Of a DNA stretch of 64,000 nt, positions 44,474 through 53,313 are shown piece after piece. Where the stretch lies: the NCBI GenBank assembly GCA_963850345.1, contig CAWKKW010000002.1, positions 868,001-932,000 on the forward strand. Reading direction: 5' to 3'. Below the pieces are notes generated by a model, which was given only the letters and a program-made list of their open reading frames with translations, searched no databases and had not been told where the DNA came from. Position 1 is the first letter of the stretch. Every line of letters begins with the position of its first letter. This DNA is from CAWKKW01 sp963850345 (GTDB lineage Bacteria; Acidobacteriota; Terriglobia; Terriglobales; Acidobacteriaceae). A program made the position numbers and the translations under genes.

Positions 44474-44926
44474 ATGAAACAGCAGCGGCACAATGCGATC
44501 AGGGAACTCGTGGCGGCGGCGCCTATCGCCAGCCAGGACGAGTTGCGCCGCAAACTGGTTCGCCAGGGATTCGACGTGACGCAGGCAACGCTCTCGCGCG
44601 ATATCCACCAACTGCACCTGTACAAGGGGCCGTTTGGGTACGCTTTGCCCAACGGAAACGGCAATGGGAACGGCGTTGAGGAAGATGACGCTCCCCTGAT
44701 CTCCGACGTCCTCAGCGACTTCGGCATGAAGGTCAAGCAGGCGCAGAATCAGCTGGTGCTCATCACGACCAATGGCGGCGCACAGCCGGTCGCTCTGGCA
44801 ATTGACCACGAAGAATGGGATGAGGTAGTGGGCACCATCGCCGGAGACGACACGGTGCTGATCATCTGCCCCGACCAGAAACAAGCCTCCGATCTGCGGA
44901 TTCGGCTGGAAGAAATGATTGGTTGA
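44474..44926 (+). CDS. argR: Arginine repressor ArgR
   Basis: A 150-residue repressor. The N-terminal winged HTH reads RHNAIRELVAAAPIASQDEL, then RRKLVRQGFDVTQATLSRDI with the ArgR signature SRDI. After a Gly/Asn linker, the C-terminal hexamer domain has QLVLITTNGGAQPVALAIDH and VVGTIAGDDTVLIICPD with GDDT, the arginine-binding motif. It senses L-arginine and binds ARG boxes, two of which stand before it. It heads the arginine operon, overlapping argC by 1 bp (TGATG). A TTG two codons upstream is an unlikely alternative start. Confidence 0.95.
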   Translation: MKQQRHNAIRELVAAAPIASQDELRRKLVRQGFDVTQATLSRDIHQLHLYKGPFGYALPNGNGNGNGVEEDDAPLISDVLSDFGMKVKQAQNQLVLITTNGGAQPVALAIDHEEWDEVVGTIAGDDTVLIICPDQKQASDLRIRLEEMIG

Positions 44927-45990
44927 TGAACAACGGAACCATACAAACGGCGGTGGTGGGAGTGAGCGGGTATGCCGGTATGGAACTGGTGCGCCTCTTG
45001 CTGCACCATCCTCGGCTCTCAAACACGCCGCCGGTGCTGGCGGGCAGGCTGGAAGCAGGACAGGCAGGCGTGCCGCTCACGGCGATGCACCCGCAGTTGA
45101 TGGACAACAATGGGTCCGCCGCTTTGAGAGTTGAGCCCTTCTCGTGGGATCTGCTGAAGCACCGCGCCGTCGATGTGGTCTTCCTTGCCACTCCTCATGA
45201 ACAGTCGCGAACCTGGGCCGCCGAAGCACTCGATCACCAGCTTCGCGTCATTGACTTGAGCGGCGCCTGGCGCCTGAACGATCCCAATAACCGCGCCGTC
45301 TACAAGTTTGAGGATGAGGGTTCGCCGACCGCAGTGAAGGTCCAACACAAGAGTGTTTACGGAATGCCGGAGCTGCATCGGGAAGAAGTTCGAAGCGCGG
45401 CGCTGGTGGCCAATCCGGGATGCTATGCGACTTCAATCATTCTGGCCGTGAAGCCGCTGGTCGAAAAGGCGTGGCTCGATCTGGATCGCGGCATCGTAAG
45501 CGATTCCAAGTCTGGGGTATCGGGAGCCGGCAAGGCGCCGAGCGCGAAGACTCACTTCATGTACGCCGCCGACAACTTGTCTGCCTATGGCGTCTTCAGC
45601 CACCGGCATACGGGCGAGTTACTGGAGCAGCTCGGATTGGTGGAGGAGCAGATCGTCTTCACTCCTCACCTGCTGCCGATCCCCCGCGGGATTTTGTCGA
45701 CCGTGTATGTCTGGTTCAAGGAGCCGCGCCAGCCGAGCGAGGTTGAACGCTGTTTTCGCGAATTCTATGCGGACAGCCCGATGGTGCGGATCTTTGCCAG
45801 CCCGCAGTTGCCGCAGATTCAATACTCGGTAAACACCAACTACTGCGATATCGGCTTCCAACTCGCGGCAGACGGACGGCGATGTGTGATCGTGTCTTGC
45901 CTCGATAACCTGCTGAAGGGCGCCGCGGGACAGGCGGTGCAAAATTTGAATTTGATGTGTGGATGGAATGAAGCGGAGGGGTTGACATGA
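44926..45990 (+). CDS. argC: N-acetyl-gamma-glutamyl-phosphate reductase
   Basis: A 354-residue NADPH enzyme reducing N-acetylglutamyl phosphate to the semialdehyde. It has the nucleotide motif TAVVGVSGYAGMELVRLLLH near the N-terminus, the catalytic cysteine in LVANPGCYATSIILAVKPL, and KSGVSGAGKAPSAKTHFM. It shares its start with the argR stop and overlaps argB by 4 bp, so translation is coupled through the operon. Confidence 0.97.
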   Translation: MNNGTIQTAVVGVSGYAGMELVRLLLHHPRLSNTPPVLAGRLEAGQAGVPLTAMHPQLMDNNGSAALRVEPFSWDLLKHRAVDVVFLATPHEQSRTWAAEALDHQLRVIDLSGAWRLNDPNNRAVYKFEDEGSPTAVKVQHKSVYGMPELHREEVRSAALVANPGCYATSIILAVKPLVEKAWLDLDRGIVSDSKSGVSGAGKAPSAKTHFMYAADNLSAYGVFSHRHTGELLEQLGLVEEQIVFTPHLLPIPRGILSTVYVWFKEPRQPSEVERCFREFYADSPMVRIFASPQLPQIQYSVNTNYCDIGFQLAADGRRCVIVSCLDNLLKGAAGQAVQNLNLMCGWNEAEGLT

Positions 45991-46769
45991 AGTACGTCGT
46001 GAAGCTCGGAGGAGCGGCCCTCGAAAATCCGGAACTGCTGCACCAGTGCGCACAGGCGGTTGCCGTGTTGGCCAAGTCCGGGAACCAGGTGGCGCTGGTC
46101 CACGGCGGCGGCGTGCAGTTGACGCGAACCCTTAAAGCATTGGGAAAGAGCAGCGAATTCATCGCGGGGCTGCGCGTGACCGATGCAGAGACGCGCGATA
46201 CGGCGTTGATGGTGCTCGCAGGCCAGGTGAACAAACTGCTGGTTGCCTCTCTGGGAGCGCACGGACAGCCCGCCGTCGGATTGTCGGGCGGTGATGGCCT
46301 GGTGTTTCGCGCGCGCAAGAAGCGCACTGCGCCGGACCTTGGCTTTGTCGGCGAGATTGTGTCGTCCGATCCGCGCTGGCTCGACGCGATCTGGAACATG
46401 GGTTCTGTCCCGGTCCTGTCGAGCATGGCGCTGGGTTTCGACGGGCAGTACTACAACATCAACGCGGATGAGATGGCAGCGGCCTGTGCGATGTGCTGCG
46501 ATGCAGATGCGCTGGTGTTCCTCACGGATGTGCCCGGGGTTCTGGGCGCGAATGGCGACGTGTTGCGCTGGTTGACCGTGGACCAGATCGCAACGATGAC
46601 TCGCGATTCGGTGATCAGCGGCGGCATGTTGCCCAAGCTGGGTGCGTGTCGCGAGGCGCTGCTGCACGGCGTAAGACGCGTACGTATCTTGCCGGCTGAG
46701 ATGGCTGCGGTTCTGCCGGACCTTTGCAGTTCGCGAGTAGCTCACGGAACCGAGGTGATGGTGGCATGA
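45987..46769 (+). CDS. argB: N-acetylglutamate kinase
   Basis: A 260-residue amino acid kinase. The ATP site begins MKYVVKLGGAALENPELLHQ, with VALVHGGGVQL, and a central GLRVTDAETRDTALMVLAGQ motif binds acetylglutamate. SVISGGMLPKLGACREAL near the C-terminus is typical. It phosphorylates N-acetylglutamate. Its length is that of the short, arginine-insensitive class (no N-terminal helix), so feedback inhibition probably acts elsewhere. ATGA overlaps join it to argC and argD. Confidence 0.96.
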   Translation: MKYVVKLGGAALENPELLHQCAQAVAVLAKSGNQVALVHGGGVQLTRTLKALGKSSEFIAGLRVTDAETRDTALMVLAGQVNKLLVASLGAHGQPAVGLSGGDGLVFRARKKRTAPDLGFVGEIVSSDPRWLDAIWNMGSVPVLSSMALGFDGQYYNINADEMAAACAMCCDADALVFLTDVPGVLGANGDVLRWLTVDQIATMTRDSVISGGMLPKLGACREALLHGVRRVRILPAEMAAVLPDLCSSRVAHGTEVMVA

Positions 46770-48025
46770 AGCTGGATTCGATTCAGGCAGCAGAAGCGAA
46801 ACTGCTGCTGCAGACCTATGAACGAAACCCCATCCTCTTTGTTGGAGGACAGGGCGTCTTCCTCGAAGACGAAAAGGGAGAGAAGTATCTCGACCTGCTC
46901 AGCGGTATCGGGGTGAACGCGCTCGGTTATGGACATCCCGTGATTGAGAACGCGATTGCGGCGCAGAGCAAGAAGCTGCTGCACACATCGAACCTCTTCT
47001 ATCACGAAGGCCAGGCGGAGCTCGCGTTGCGATTGACGGAGCAGACGGGGATGGACCGCGTCTTCTTCTGCAACAGCGGCACCGAAGCGTGGGAGGCGGC
47101 GATGAAGCTAGCCCGTGCACATGCGGGCGTGCTCCGCAGCGAGGGTCAGACGATCGGCACCAGGTTCCTGGCGCTTGAAAATAGCTTTCACGGCCGCACC
47201 TTCGGCTCCGTTTCAACAACGCACAAGGAGAAGTACCGTGAGCCGTTTGCTCCGGTCGTGCCCGGCGTCGAGTTCGTGCGCTTCAACGATATCGCTGACC
47301 TGAAAGCCAAGTTTTCGTCTGACGTATGTGCGGTCTTAGTCGAAGCCGTGCAAGGTGAAGGCGGCATCCGCCCTGTGTCGCAGAAGTTTCTGGTAGCGGC
47401 ACGCGAGCTTACTGAATCCACCGGCGCCTTACTCATTGCCGACGAGATTCAATCCGGCATTGGCCGCACCGGTGAGTGGTGCGCGTATCAGCACTACGGC
47501 ATCGAGCCGGACGTGACTACGCTGGCCAAGCCCATTGCTGGAGGCCTTCCGCTTGGAGCCATGCTCTGCACTGAAGAGGCCGCGCGTGCGATCCATCCCG
47601 GCATGCATGGCACCACGTTCGGCGGCGGTCCTCTGGCTTGCGCCGTGTCGATCGCAGTGCTCGATTACCTGCAAGACGCAAACATGCTGGCGCACATCCG
47701 CGAAGTTGGAGACTACTTCCTCGACGGGTTAGGGCACTTGCAGCAAAAGCACGAAGCGATCGTCGACGTGCGTGGCCTGGGACTGATGCTGGCAGCAGAA
47801 GTGAACTCCGCCGAATTGGCTAACGTGGTCCTCGCCGAAATGATGAAGCGTCGGATTCTGATCAATCGCACCAGCGAAACCGTGCTGCGCTTTCTGCCGC
47901 CGTACATTCTCGGCAAAGAGCACGTAGACACAACCATGGCAGCGCTCGACGAAATTCTGACCGAGCAGGCGGGCCTCGCTGCGGAGAAGAGTCCCGCATT
48001 GAGCTCCAGCAAGGGAGGCAAATAA
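46766..48025 (+). CDS. argD: Acetylornithine aminotransferase
   Basis: A 419-residue class III PLP transaminase. It has RVFFCNSGTEAWEAAMKLAR, NSFHGRTFGSVSTTHKEKYR, the Asp of LLIADEIQSGIGRTGEW and the PLP lysine in VTTLAKPIAGGLPLGAMLCT. It converts acetylglutamate semialdehyde to acetylornithine. The start overlaps argB (ATGA) and the frame upstream is discarded. The C-terminal Ala/Ser/Lys tail is longer than usual. Confidence 0.96.
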   Translation: MKLDSIQAAEAKLLLQTYERNPILFVGGQGVFLEDEKGEKYLDLLSGIGVNALGYGHPVIENAIAAQSKKLLHTSNLFYHEGQAELALRLTEQTGMDRVFFCNSGTEAWEAAMKLARAHAGVLRSEGQTIGTRFLALENSFHGRTFGSVSTTHKEKYREPFAPVVPGVEFVRFNDIADLKAKFSSDVCAVLVEAVQGEGGIRPVSQKFLVAARELTESTGALLIADEIQSGIGRTGEWCAYQHYGIEPDVTTLAKPIAGGLPLGAMLCTEEAARAIHPGMHGTTFGGGPLACAVSIAVLDYLQDANMLAHIREVGDYFLDGLGHLQQKHEAIVDVRGLGLMLAAEVNSAELANVVLAEMMKRRILINRTSETVLRFLPPYILGKEHVDTTMAALDEILTEQAGLAAEKSPALSSSKGGK

Positions 48026-49099
48026 GTGGCGAGCGAAGCAACTGTAATTGACAAGCAGCATTCGAGGCCCGCCGGGGATGATCTGAACGGCGCGATCGAT
48101 AACCTCGCGGGCCGTGATCTCTGTTCGATCGCCGACCTTACTCCGGCCGAGACCGCAGCGATCCTGTCGCTCGGTCACGCAGTCAAAGCGCGCCCGTCGA
48201 GCTATCGCTGGGCGCTCGATGCGAAGCAATTGGTCATGTTCTTTGAGAAGGCATCGCTGCGCACGCGCCTGACCTTTGAAGCTGCCATTCATACCACCGG
48301 TGGCAATGCCATGTTCGTCGACCAGACGCAATCCCCTCTGGGCGAACGCGAATCGCTCGCCGACGTTGCGCGCAACCTGGAACGTTGGGTGAGCGCGATT
48401 GTGCTGCGCACCTATTCGCACGAAACCATCACCGAGATGGCGCAGTACGCGAATGTGCCGGTGATTAACGCACTGAGCGATCTGGAACATCCCTGTCAGG
48501 CGCTCGCCGATTTCATGACTCTGGAAGAACGCTTTGGCAGCGTGCGCGGGCTGCGGTTTGTGTATGTAGGTGACGGCAACAATGTCTGCCATTCGCTCAT
48601 GCTCACAGCCGCACAACTCGGAGCCCACTGCGTGATCGCCACACCGAAGAGCTATCGTCCCCGGCCCGAGATTGCCGCGAGAGCTCTGGAGATTGCCGGC
48701 ACCACCGGCGGCACCCTGGATCTGGTGACGGACGTACGGGCGGCCGTGGACCGCGCGGATGCAGTCTACACCGACGTGTGCACCAGCATGGGCTCAGAAC
48801 ACGAGGCCACCAAGCGGGCGCCCATCTTCGCTCCCTACCAGGTGAATGAAGGACTGATGTCGCTGGCCGCGCCGCATGCGGTCTTCATGCATTGCCTGCC
48901 GGCGCATCGCAATGCCGAGGTGACGGACGCAGTGCTGGACGGTCCGCAGTCCATTGTCTTTGACCAGGCAGAAAATCGCATGCACGCGCAGAAGGCGCTT
49001 CTGCTCCTGCTCATCCCCGGCGCATCGCGTCCGCAAACCACAACCGATGCTGATTCGCTCGGCAGCAGCTCGCAAGCCTCTATTCCTGCATTTTCCTGA
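48026..49099 (+). CDS. argF: Ornithine carbamoyltransferase
   Basis: A 357-residue transcarbamoylase with a GTG start directly after the argD stop. The carbamoyl-phosphate motif is FFEKASLRTRLTFEAAIHTT (SLRT in place of the usual STRT, as also in Thermus), then HPCQALADFMTLEE, and the ornithine loop SMGSEHEATKRA and MHCLPAHRNAEV. HCLP and SMG mark an ornithine rather than an acetylornithine enzyme. It adds about 20 residues at both ends compared with the usual length. It makes citrulline. Confidence 0.92.
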   Translation: MASEATVIDKQHSRPAGDDLNGAIDNLAGRDLCSIADLTPAETAAILSLGHAVKARPSSYRWALDAKQLVMFFEKASLRTRLTFEAAIHTTGGNAMFVDQTQSPLGERESLADVARNLERWVSAIVLRTYSHETITEMAQYANVPVINALSDLEHPCQALADFMTLEERFGSVRGLRFVYVGDGNNVCHSLMLTAAQLGAHCVIATPKSYRPRPEIAARALEIAGTTGGTLDLVTDVRAAVDRADAVYTDVCTSMGSEHEATKRAPIFAPYQVNEGLMSLAAPHAVFMHCLPAHRNAEVTDAVLDGPQSIVFDQAENRMHAQKALLLLLIPGASRPQTTTDADSLGSSSQASIPAFS

Positions 49100-49110
49100 A
49101 GGAGTTTCTA

Positions 49111-50325
49111 ATGTCAAAGAAAGTTGTTCTCGCCTACTCTGGCGGTTTGGATACCTCGATTATCATTCCGTGGCTCAACGAAAACTACGGGATGGATGTG
49201 ATTGCCATGGTGGCCGATGTGGGTCAAGGCGAAGACCTGGATGCAGTGGTCGCGAAGGCCTACGACACGGGCGCGAAGAAAGTAGTGGTCCGCGATTTGC
49301 GCGATGAGTTTGCCCGCGACTTTGTCTTTCCCACGGTGAAGGCCGGCGCTATCTATGAACATAAGTACCTGCTGGGCACATCGATTGCACGGCCCGTGAT
49401 CGCCAAGCATCAGGTCGAAGTCGCGCTCGAAGAGGGCGCCGAAGCCGTCGCCCATGGCTGCACCGGAAAGGGCAACGACCAGGTTCGTTTCGAACACGCG
49501 TACCAGGCCCTCGCGCCGGAGTTGAAGGTGATCGCTCCGTGGCGCGAGTGGAACCTGAAGTCCCGCGAAGACTGCCTCGACTACGCCGAGGCGCATGGGA
49601 TTCCTGTGGCTGCGAGCCGCGAGAAAATTCATTCGCGCGATCGCAACCTCTGGCATGTGAGCCACGAAGGCGGCGAACTGGAGGACGCTGCCAACGCGCC
49701 TCTGGACACGACATGGACCTGGACCAAGAGCCCGAAGGAAGCACCCGATCGCGAAGAGGTGGTTACCATCGGCTTCGTCAAGGGCGTGCCCGTATCGGTC
49801 GACGGCATGCCGCTCGAGCCGGTTCAGCTGATCGAACTGCTCAATGAAATCGGCGCGCGTAACGGCGTCGGACGGATCGACCTGGTGGAGAACCGGTTTG
49901 TGGGGATGAAGTCCCGCGGCTGTTACGAAACCCCCGGAGGCACCCTCATCACTACCGCCCACCGCGAAATCGAGGCCTTGACGCTGGATCGCGAAGTGGC
50001 TCACTACAAGCAGCACGTCTCGCTGCGTTATGCGGAGCTGGTGTACTTCGGACTGTGGTTTACGCCGTTGCGCGAGTCGCTCGATGCCTTCGTCGAGAAT
50101 ACGCAGCAGTATGCAACAGGAACGGTAACGCTTTCGCTCTACAAGGGCAACGTAAGCGTGGTCGGGCGTTCGAGCGAATACTCCTTATACTCGAATGAAC
50201 TGTCGTCCTTCACCATGGGCGAAACCTACGATCAAAAGGACGCAAAAGGCTTCATTCAGATCCTGGGCCTGCCTGCGCGAACCCGCGCCCGGCTGCTCAG
50301 CCTGAAGAAAGAGGCCGTGAAGTGA
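49111..50325 (+). CDS. argG: Argininosuccinate synthase
   Basis: A 404-residue ATP pyrophosphatase enzyme joining citrulline and aspartate. Motifs are KVVLAYSGGLDTSIIIPWLN (P-loop), AHGCTGKGNDQVRFEHAYQA and KSRGCYETPGGTLITTAHRE. The ribosome site GAAGGAG lies just before the ATG. It is separated from argF by 11 bp and overlaps argH by 4 bp. Confidence 0.98.
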   Translation: MSKKVVLAYSGGLDTSIIIPWLNENYGMDVIAMVADVGQGEDLDAVVAKAYDTGAKKVVVRDLRDEFARDFVFPTVKAGAIYEHKYLLGTSIARPVIAKHQVEVALEEGAEAVAHGCTGKGNDQVRFEHAYQALAPELKVIAPWREWNLKSREDCLDYAEAHGIPVAASREKIHSRDRNLWHVSHEGGELEDAANAPLDTTWTWTKSPKEAPDREEVVTIGFVKGVPVSVDGMPLEPVQLIELLNEIGARNGVGRIDLVENRFVGMKSRGCYETPGGTLITTAHREIEALTLDREVAHYKQHVSLRYAELVYFGLWFTPLRESLDAFVENTQQYATGTVTLSLYKGNVSVVGRSSEYSLYSNELSSFTMGETYDQKDAKGFIQILGLPARTRARLLSLKKEAVK

Positions 50326-51737
50326 AGATGTGGTCTGGCCGCTTTCGCGAGCCACTGGACCGCGGATTCGAAACGTGGCAACGCTCCTTCCGCTTTGACT
50401 GGCAGCTGCTTCCCCAGGAAGTAGCTGCCAGCAAAGCTCATGCCGAGGCTCTCTCGGCGGCCGGAATTCTCACGTCGCAGGAACTGGCACAGATTCGCAC
50501 CGCACTGTCTGCGATCGAGCTGCGCTTTGCTTCGGCTGAAGGGCCCGCCTGGATGCAGGCCGACAACGACGCTGAAGATATTCATCACTTCGTCGAACGC
50601 GCTCTGACCGAACAGATCGGAACGCTCGCACTTAAGCTTCACACCGGCCGCAGCCGCAACGAACAGATCGCGACCGATTTGCGACTCTACGTTCGCGCAT
50701 CCATCGAGGAACTGGTCGAGCTAATTCAAAGTTGGGGGCTCGCGCTTGTGGGGCAAGCGCGTTCAGCGGGGAATGCGCCGATGCCTGCGTACACTCATCT
50801 GCAACGAGCAGAGCCCGTGCTGGTGGCGCACTGGCTGCTGGCCTATGTGGAGATGCTGCTGCGCGATGCGTCGCGACTGCGCGACTGCAGTGCGCGGTTG
50901 AATGTCTGCCCGCTGGGCTCAGGCGCAGTGGCTGGCGCAACCCTCAAGCTCGACCGGTCGATTGCCTCTGATGCGCTGGAGTTCGATGCGCCGACTTCAA
51001 ACAGCATGGATGCAACCAGCGACCGCGATTTCGTTCTCGAATACCTGAACGCCCTTACGCTGCTCGCTCTGCATGCCAGCCGATTCGCGGAAGAGATCAC
51101 GCTTTTCGCGACGGCGGAGTTTGGCTTTGTCGATCTGCCTGAGGCGTTTTCCACCGGGTCGAGCGCCATGCCGCAGAAGAAGAATCCCGACCTCACAGAA
51201 CTCGTTCGCGGCAAAGTTGGCCGCATCAGCGGCGCCGCCCAGACGGTCACGCTGCTGCTCAAAGGCCTGCCCCTGGCGTACAACAAGGATCTGCAGGAGA
51301 CCCAGGAGCCCGTGTTCGCGGCAACGGCCCAGGCACAGACGATGGTCGCGTTGCTGGCGAAGTTCACCGCCGCGCTTCGCTTCAGGCACGAGCGAATGCG
51401 TGCCGCATGTGACCAGGGCTTTCTAAATGCAATGGCTGCGGCGACGTATCTGGTATACAAAGGAATACCCTTCCGCACCGCACACGAAAAGATCGGGCAG
51501 GCAGTTCGCTATTGCCTAGAAAAAGGCTGCGAGTTGGGCGACTTGACCATGGATGAACTGAAACAATTCGGACCGGAGTTTGAGCCGGACTTCTTCGCCA
51601 GCATCACGCTGCAGGCGACCCTTGATTGCCACGATGTCGTTGGGGGCACCGCAACGCATCGCGTGCGCGAAGCTCTCAGTGCAGCGGAAACACGGCTGGC
51701 TGCACTGCTCCCGGGAGGTGTTCATGCTGGTGCGTAA
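50322..51737 (+). CDS. argH: Argininosuccinate lyase
   Basis: A 471-residue member of the fumarase/aspartase superfamily. It has MWSGRFREPLDRGFETWQ, KLHTGRSRNEQIATDLRLYV, MPAYTHLQRAEPVLVAHWLL and the signature GSSAMPQKKNPDLTELVRGK. It splits argininosuccinate to arginine and fumarate. GTG at 50322 overlaps the argG stop; ATG at 50328 is an alternative. Its C-terminus overlaps the next acetyltransferase gene by 14 bp. Confidence 0.97.
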   Translation: MKMWSGRFREPLDRGFETWQRSFRFDWQLLPQEVAASKAHAEALSAAGILTSQELAQIRTALSAIELRFASAEGPAWMQADNDAEDIHHFVERALTEQIGTLALKLHTGRSRNEQIATDLRLYVRASIEELVELIQSWGLALVGQARSAGNAPMPAYTHLQRAEPVLVAHWLLAYVEMLLRDASRLRDCSARLNVCPLGSGAVAGATLKLDRSIASDALEFDAPTSNSMDATSDRDFVLEYLNALTLLALHASRFAEEITLFATAEFGFVDLPEAFSTGSSAMPQKKNPDLTELVRGKVGRISGAAQTVTLLLKGLPLAYNKDLQETQEPVFAATAQAQTMVALLAKFTAALRFRHERMRAACDQGFLNAMAAATYLVYKGIPFRTAHEKIGQAVRYCLEKGCELGDLTMDELKQFGPEFEPDFFASITLQATLDCHDVVGGTATHRVREALSAAETRLAALLPGGVHAGA

Positions 51738-52245
51738 AGCCCGCCTCCAGGACGCGAGCGACGTCTTCACGCTGGTCAACAGCCTCTCCGGCGATGGAAC
51801 GCTTCTGAAGCGCGCCTTCGCTGAAATCTGCGAGAACATCCGCGATTTCACCATCGTCGAATCCGCCGAAGGAGAGTTCCTCGGCTGCGGCGCGCTGCAC
51901 CTCTATGGGCCGCATCTGGCTGAGGTTCGGTCCATCGTGGTGCGGCCTGAGGTGAAAGGTGAAGGCGCAGGCGGAACGCTGCTGCAGGCGCTAATGGACG
52001 AAGCGGAAGAGCACGGCATTCAGAGTGTGTGCCTGTTCACGCGCATTCCTGAGTTCTTTTCCCGCCACGGTTTTCGCGAGGTGGAAGATCGGGCCGCTCT
52101 GCCGGACAAGATCTACAAGGACTGCCAGAACTGCCCGCGCCTCTACAAGTGCGACGAAATCGCAATGGTCAAAGGAGCTTTGCCGAAGACCTCGATCCTC
52201 GGACCGCGGCTCATGGCGGAGCAACTGGTTCGGCTTACGGGCTGA
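51724..52245 (+). CDS. argA: N-acetylglutamate synthase, short GNAT type (ArgA-like)
   Basis: A 173-residue GNAT enzyme. It begins MLVRKARLQDASDVFTLVNS; FLGCGALHLYGPHLAEVRSI and VVRPEVKGEGAGGTLLQALM form the acetyl-CoA site; the closing KDCQNCPRLYKCDEIAMVKG (Cys-x2-Cys-x5-Cys) is characteristic of short stand-alone NAGS such as the M. tuberculosis enzyme. It performs the first step, acetylation of glutamate. It overlaps argH by 14 bp, so it belongs to the operon. With it the operon covers every step except removal of the acetyl group. Confidence 0.88.
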   Translation: MLVRKARLQDASDVFTLVNSLSGDGTLLKRAFAEICENIRDFTIVESAEGEFLGCGALHLYGPHLAEVRSIVVRPEVKGEGAGGTLLQALMDEAEEHGIQSVCLFTRIPEFFSRHGFREVEDRAALPDKIYKDCQNCPRLYKCDEIAMVKGALPKTSILGPRLMAEQLVRLTG

Positions 52246-52278
52246 TCGCAGACACGAACATGTAACCGTAGCGATATC

Positions 52279-52965
52279 TTAACGCGCGGCCAACACGCGG
52301 CTTCCCTCTTGCGCTGTCTTCCTTCGCTTTGCCAGCCAATCCATCCACGCGTCAAGACCGTGAGGTACGGTCGAGGAGGCACGCACGATCTGCATCCCGG
52401 GGTGAATCATGCGCGCGTTCGCTTCGGCCAGCTCGGGATCAAACGGCACATACGGCAAGAGGTCAATCTTGGTCAGGATGAAGAGGTCGGACTTGAAGAA
52501 GATGGACGGGTACTTCAAAGGCTTGTCCTCCCCCTCTGTCACACTCAACAGCACAATCTTCGCAGCTTCGCCCAGGTCATAGCTGGAAGGACAGACCAGG
52601 TTGCCGACGTTTTCGATGAAGAGTAGATCGAGATCCTCCAGGTTCCAATCGGCTAAATGGTTTTCGATCATCCTGCCGTCGAGGTGGCAGGTGCCGCCGG
52701 TCGTAATCTGCTTCACTGGAAAGCCGAAGCGTGCCAACCGCCGCGCATCGTTATCGGTTTGAATATCTCCCGTTAGTACGGCCACCCGCGTCCCCGGATC
52801 GAGACTTTCGAGCGTGCGCTCCAGCAGCGCTGTCTTTCCCGAACCGGGCGAACTGATCAAGTTCAGGCAAAGCACTCCGTGCGCCTCGAACCGCTCGCGC
52901 AGCCGCTCTGCGATGACTTGGTTTTCATTCAGCACTTTTGATTTGAGCGCAACCCGTTCCGTCAT
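52279..52965 (-). CDS. hypB: Hydrogenase nickel incorporation GTPase HypB
   Basis: A 228-residue GTPase of the SIMIBI class. It has Walker A NLISSPGSGKTALLERTLES, the Cys-His metal site in ITTGGTCHLDGRMIE, and switch LLFIENVGNLVCPSSYDLGE. It hydrolyses GTP while nickel is delivered to the hydrogenase large subunit. The His-rich N-terminal nickel store of E. coli HypB is absent. Its start lies inside the last 41 bases of hypA, so the two are coupled. Confidence 0.96.
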   Translation of the reverse strand: MTERVALKSKVLNENQVIAERLRERFEAHGVLCLNLISSPGSGKTALLERTLESLDPGTRVAVLTGDIQTDNDARRLARFGFPVKQITTGGTCHLDGRMIENHLADWNLEDLDLLFIENVGNLVCPSSYDLGEAAKIVLLSVTEGEDKPLKYPSIFFKSDLFILTKIDLLPYVPFDPELAEANARMIHPGMQIVRASSTVPHGLDAWMDWLAKRRKTAQEGSRVLAAR

Positions 52966-53305
52966 CTTCCAACTCCAGAAAATCGAAATCCAGTTCGTCC
53001 CCGCCTTTCGCGTCCGTCAGGTCGCTCGAGCAGGAAGGGCAAGTCGTCTGATAATTCACTACCGCGAATTCGTGACCGCAGGAGATGCAAACTCGGCGCG
53101 CGGGATGCGTGGTGATCTTCAGCTTGACCGCCTCCCACGCGGTGCCACGTGTGACCGATTCGAAGCAGAACGTGAGAGACTCGGAATCCACCGCCGCCAT
53201 CTCACCCACGCGCAACCCGATCTTCACTAGCCGCTTTCCCGGGTGCAGCTTCAGTTCTTCGGTGACGGCGCTCAGGATCGATTCGGCAATGGAGAGTTCA
53301 TGCAT
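52925..53305 (-). CDS. hypA: Hydrogenase maturation nickel metallochaperone HypA
   Basis: A 126-residue protein beginning MHELSIAESILSAVTEELKL; the MHE start is the nickel-binding site. The zinc domain has two CxxC pairs in RRVCISCGHEFAVVNYQTTC and CPSCSSDLTDAKGG. The ATG at 53305 is fixed by the invariant MHE; longer frames are shadows. The C-terminal 20 residues are a variable acidic extension. It lies between hypE and hypB. Confidence 0.96.
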   Translation of the reverse strand: MHELSIAESILSAVTEELKLHPGKRLVKIGLRVGEMAAVDSESLTFCFESVTRGTAWEAVKLKITTHPARRVCISCGHEFAVVNYQTTCPSCSSDLTDAKGGDELDFDFLELEDDGTGCAQIKSAE

Positions 53306-53313
53306 GGCTTCGC

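Noticed and set aside
48026..49099. N-acetylornithine carbamoyltransferase (SLRTR motif)
   Set aside because: SLRTR also occurs in true ornithine enzymes; SMG and HCLP motifs and the argD/argG context favour ornithine.
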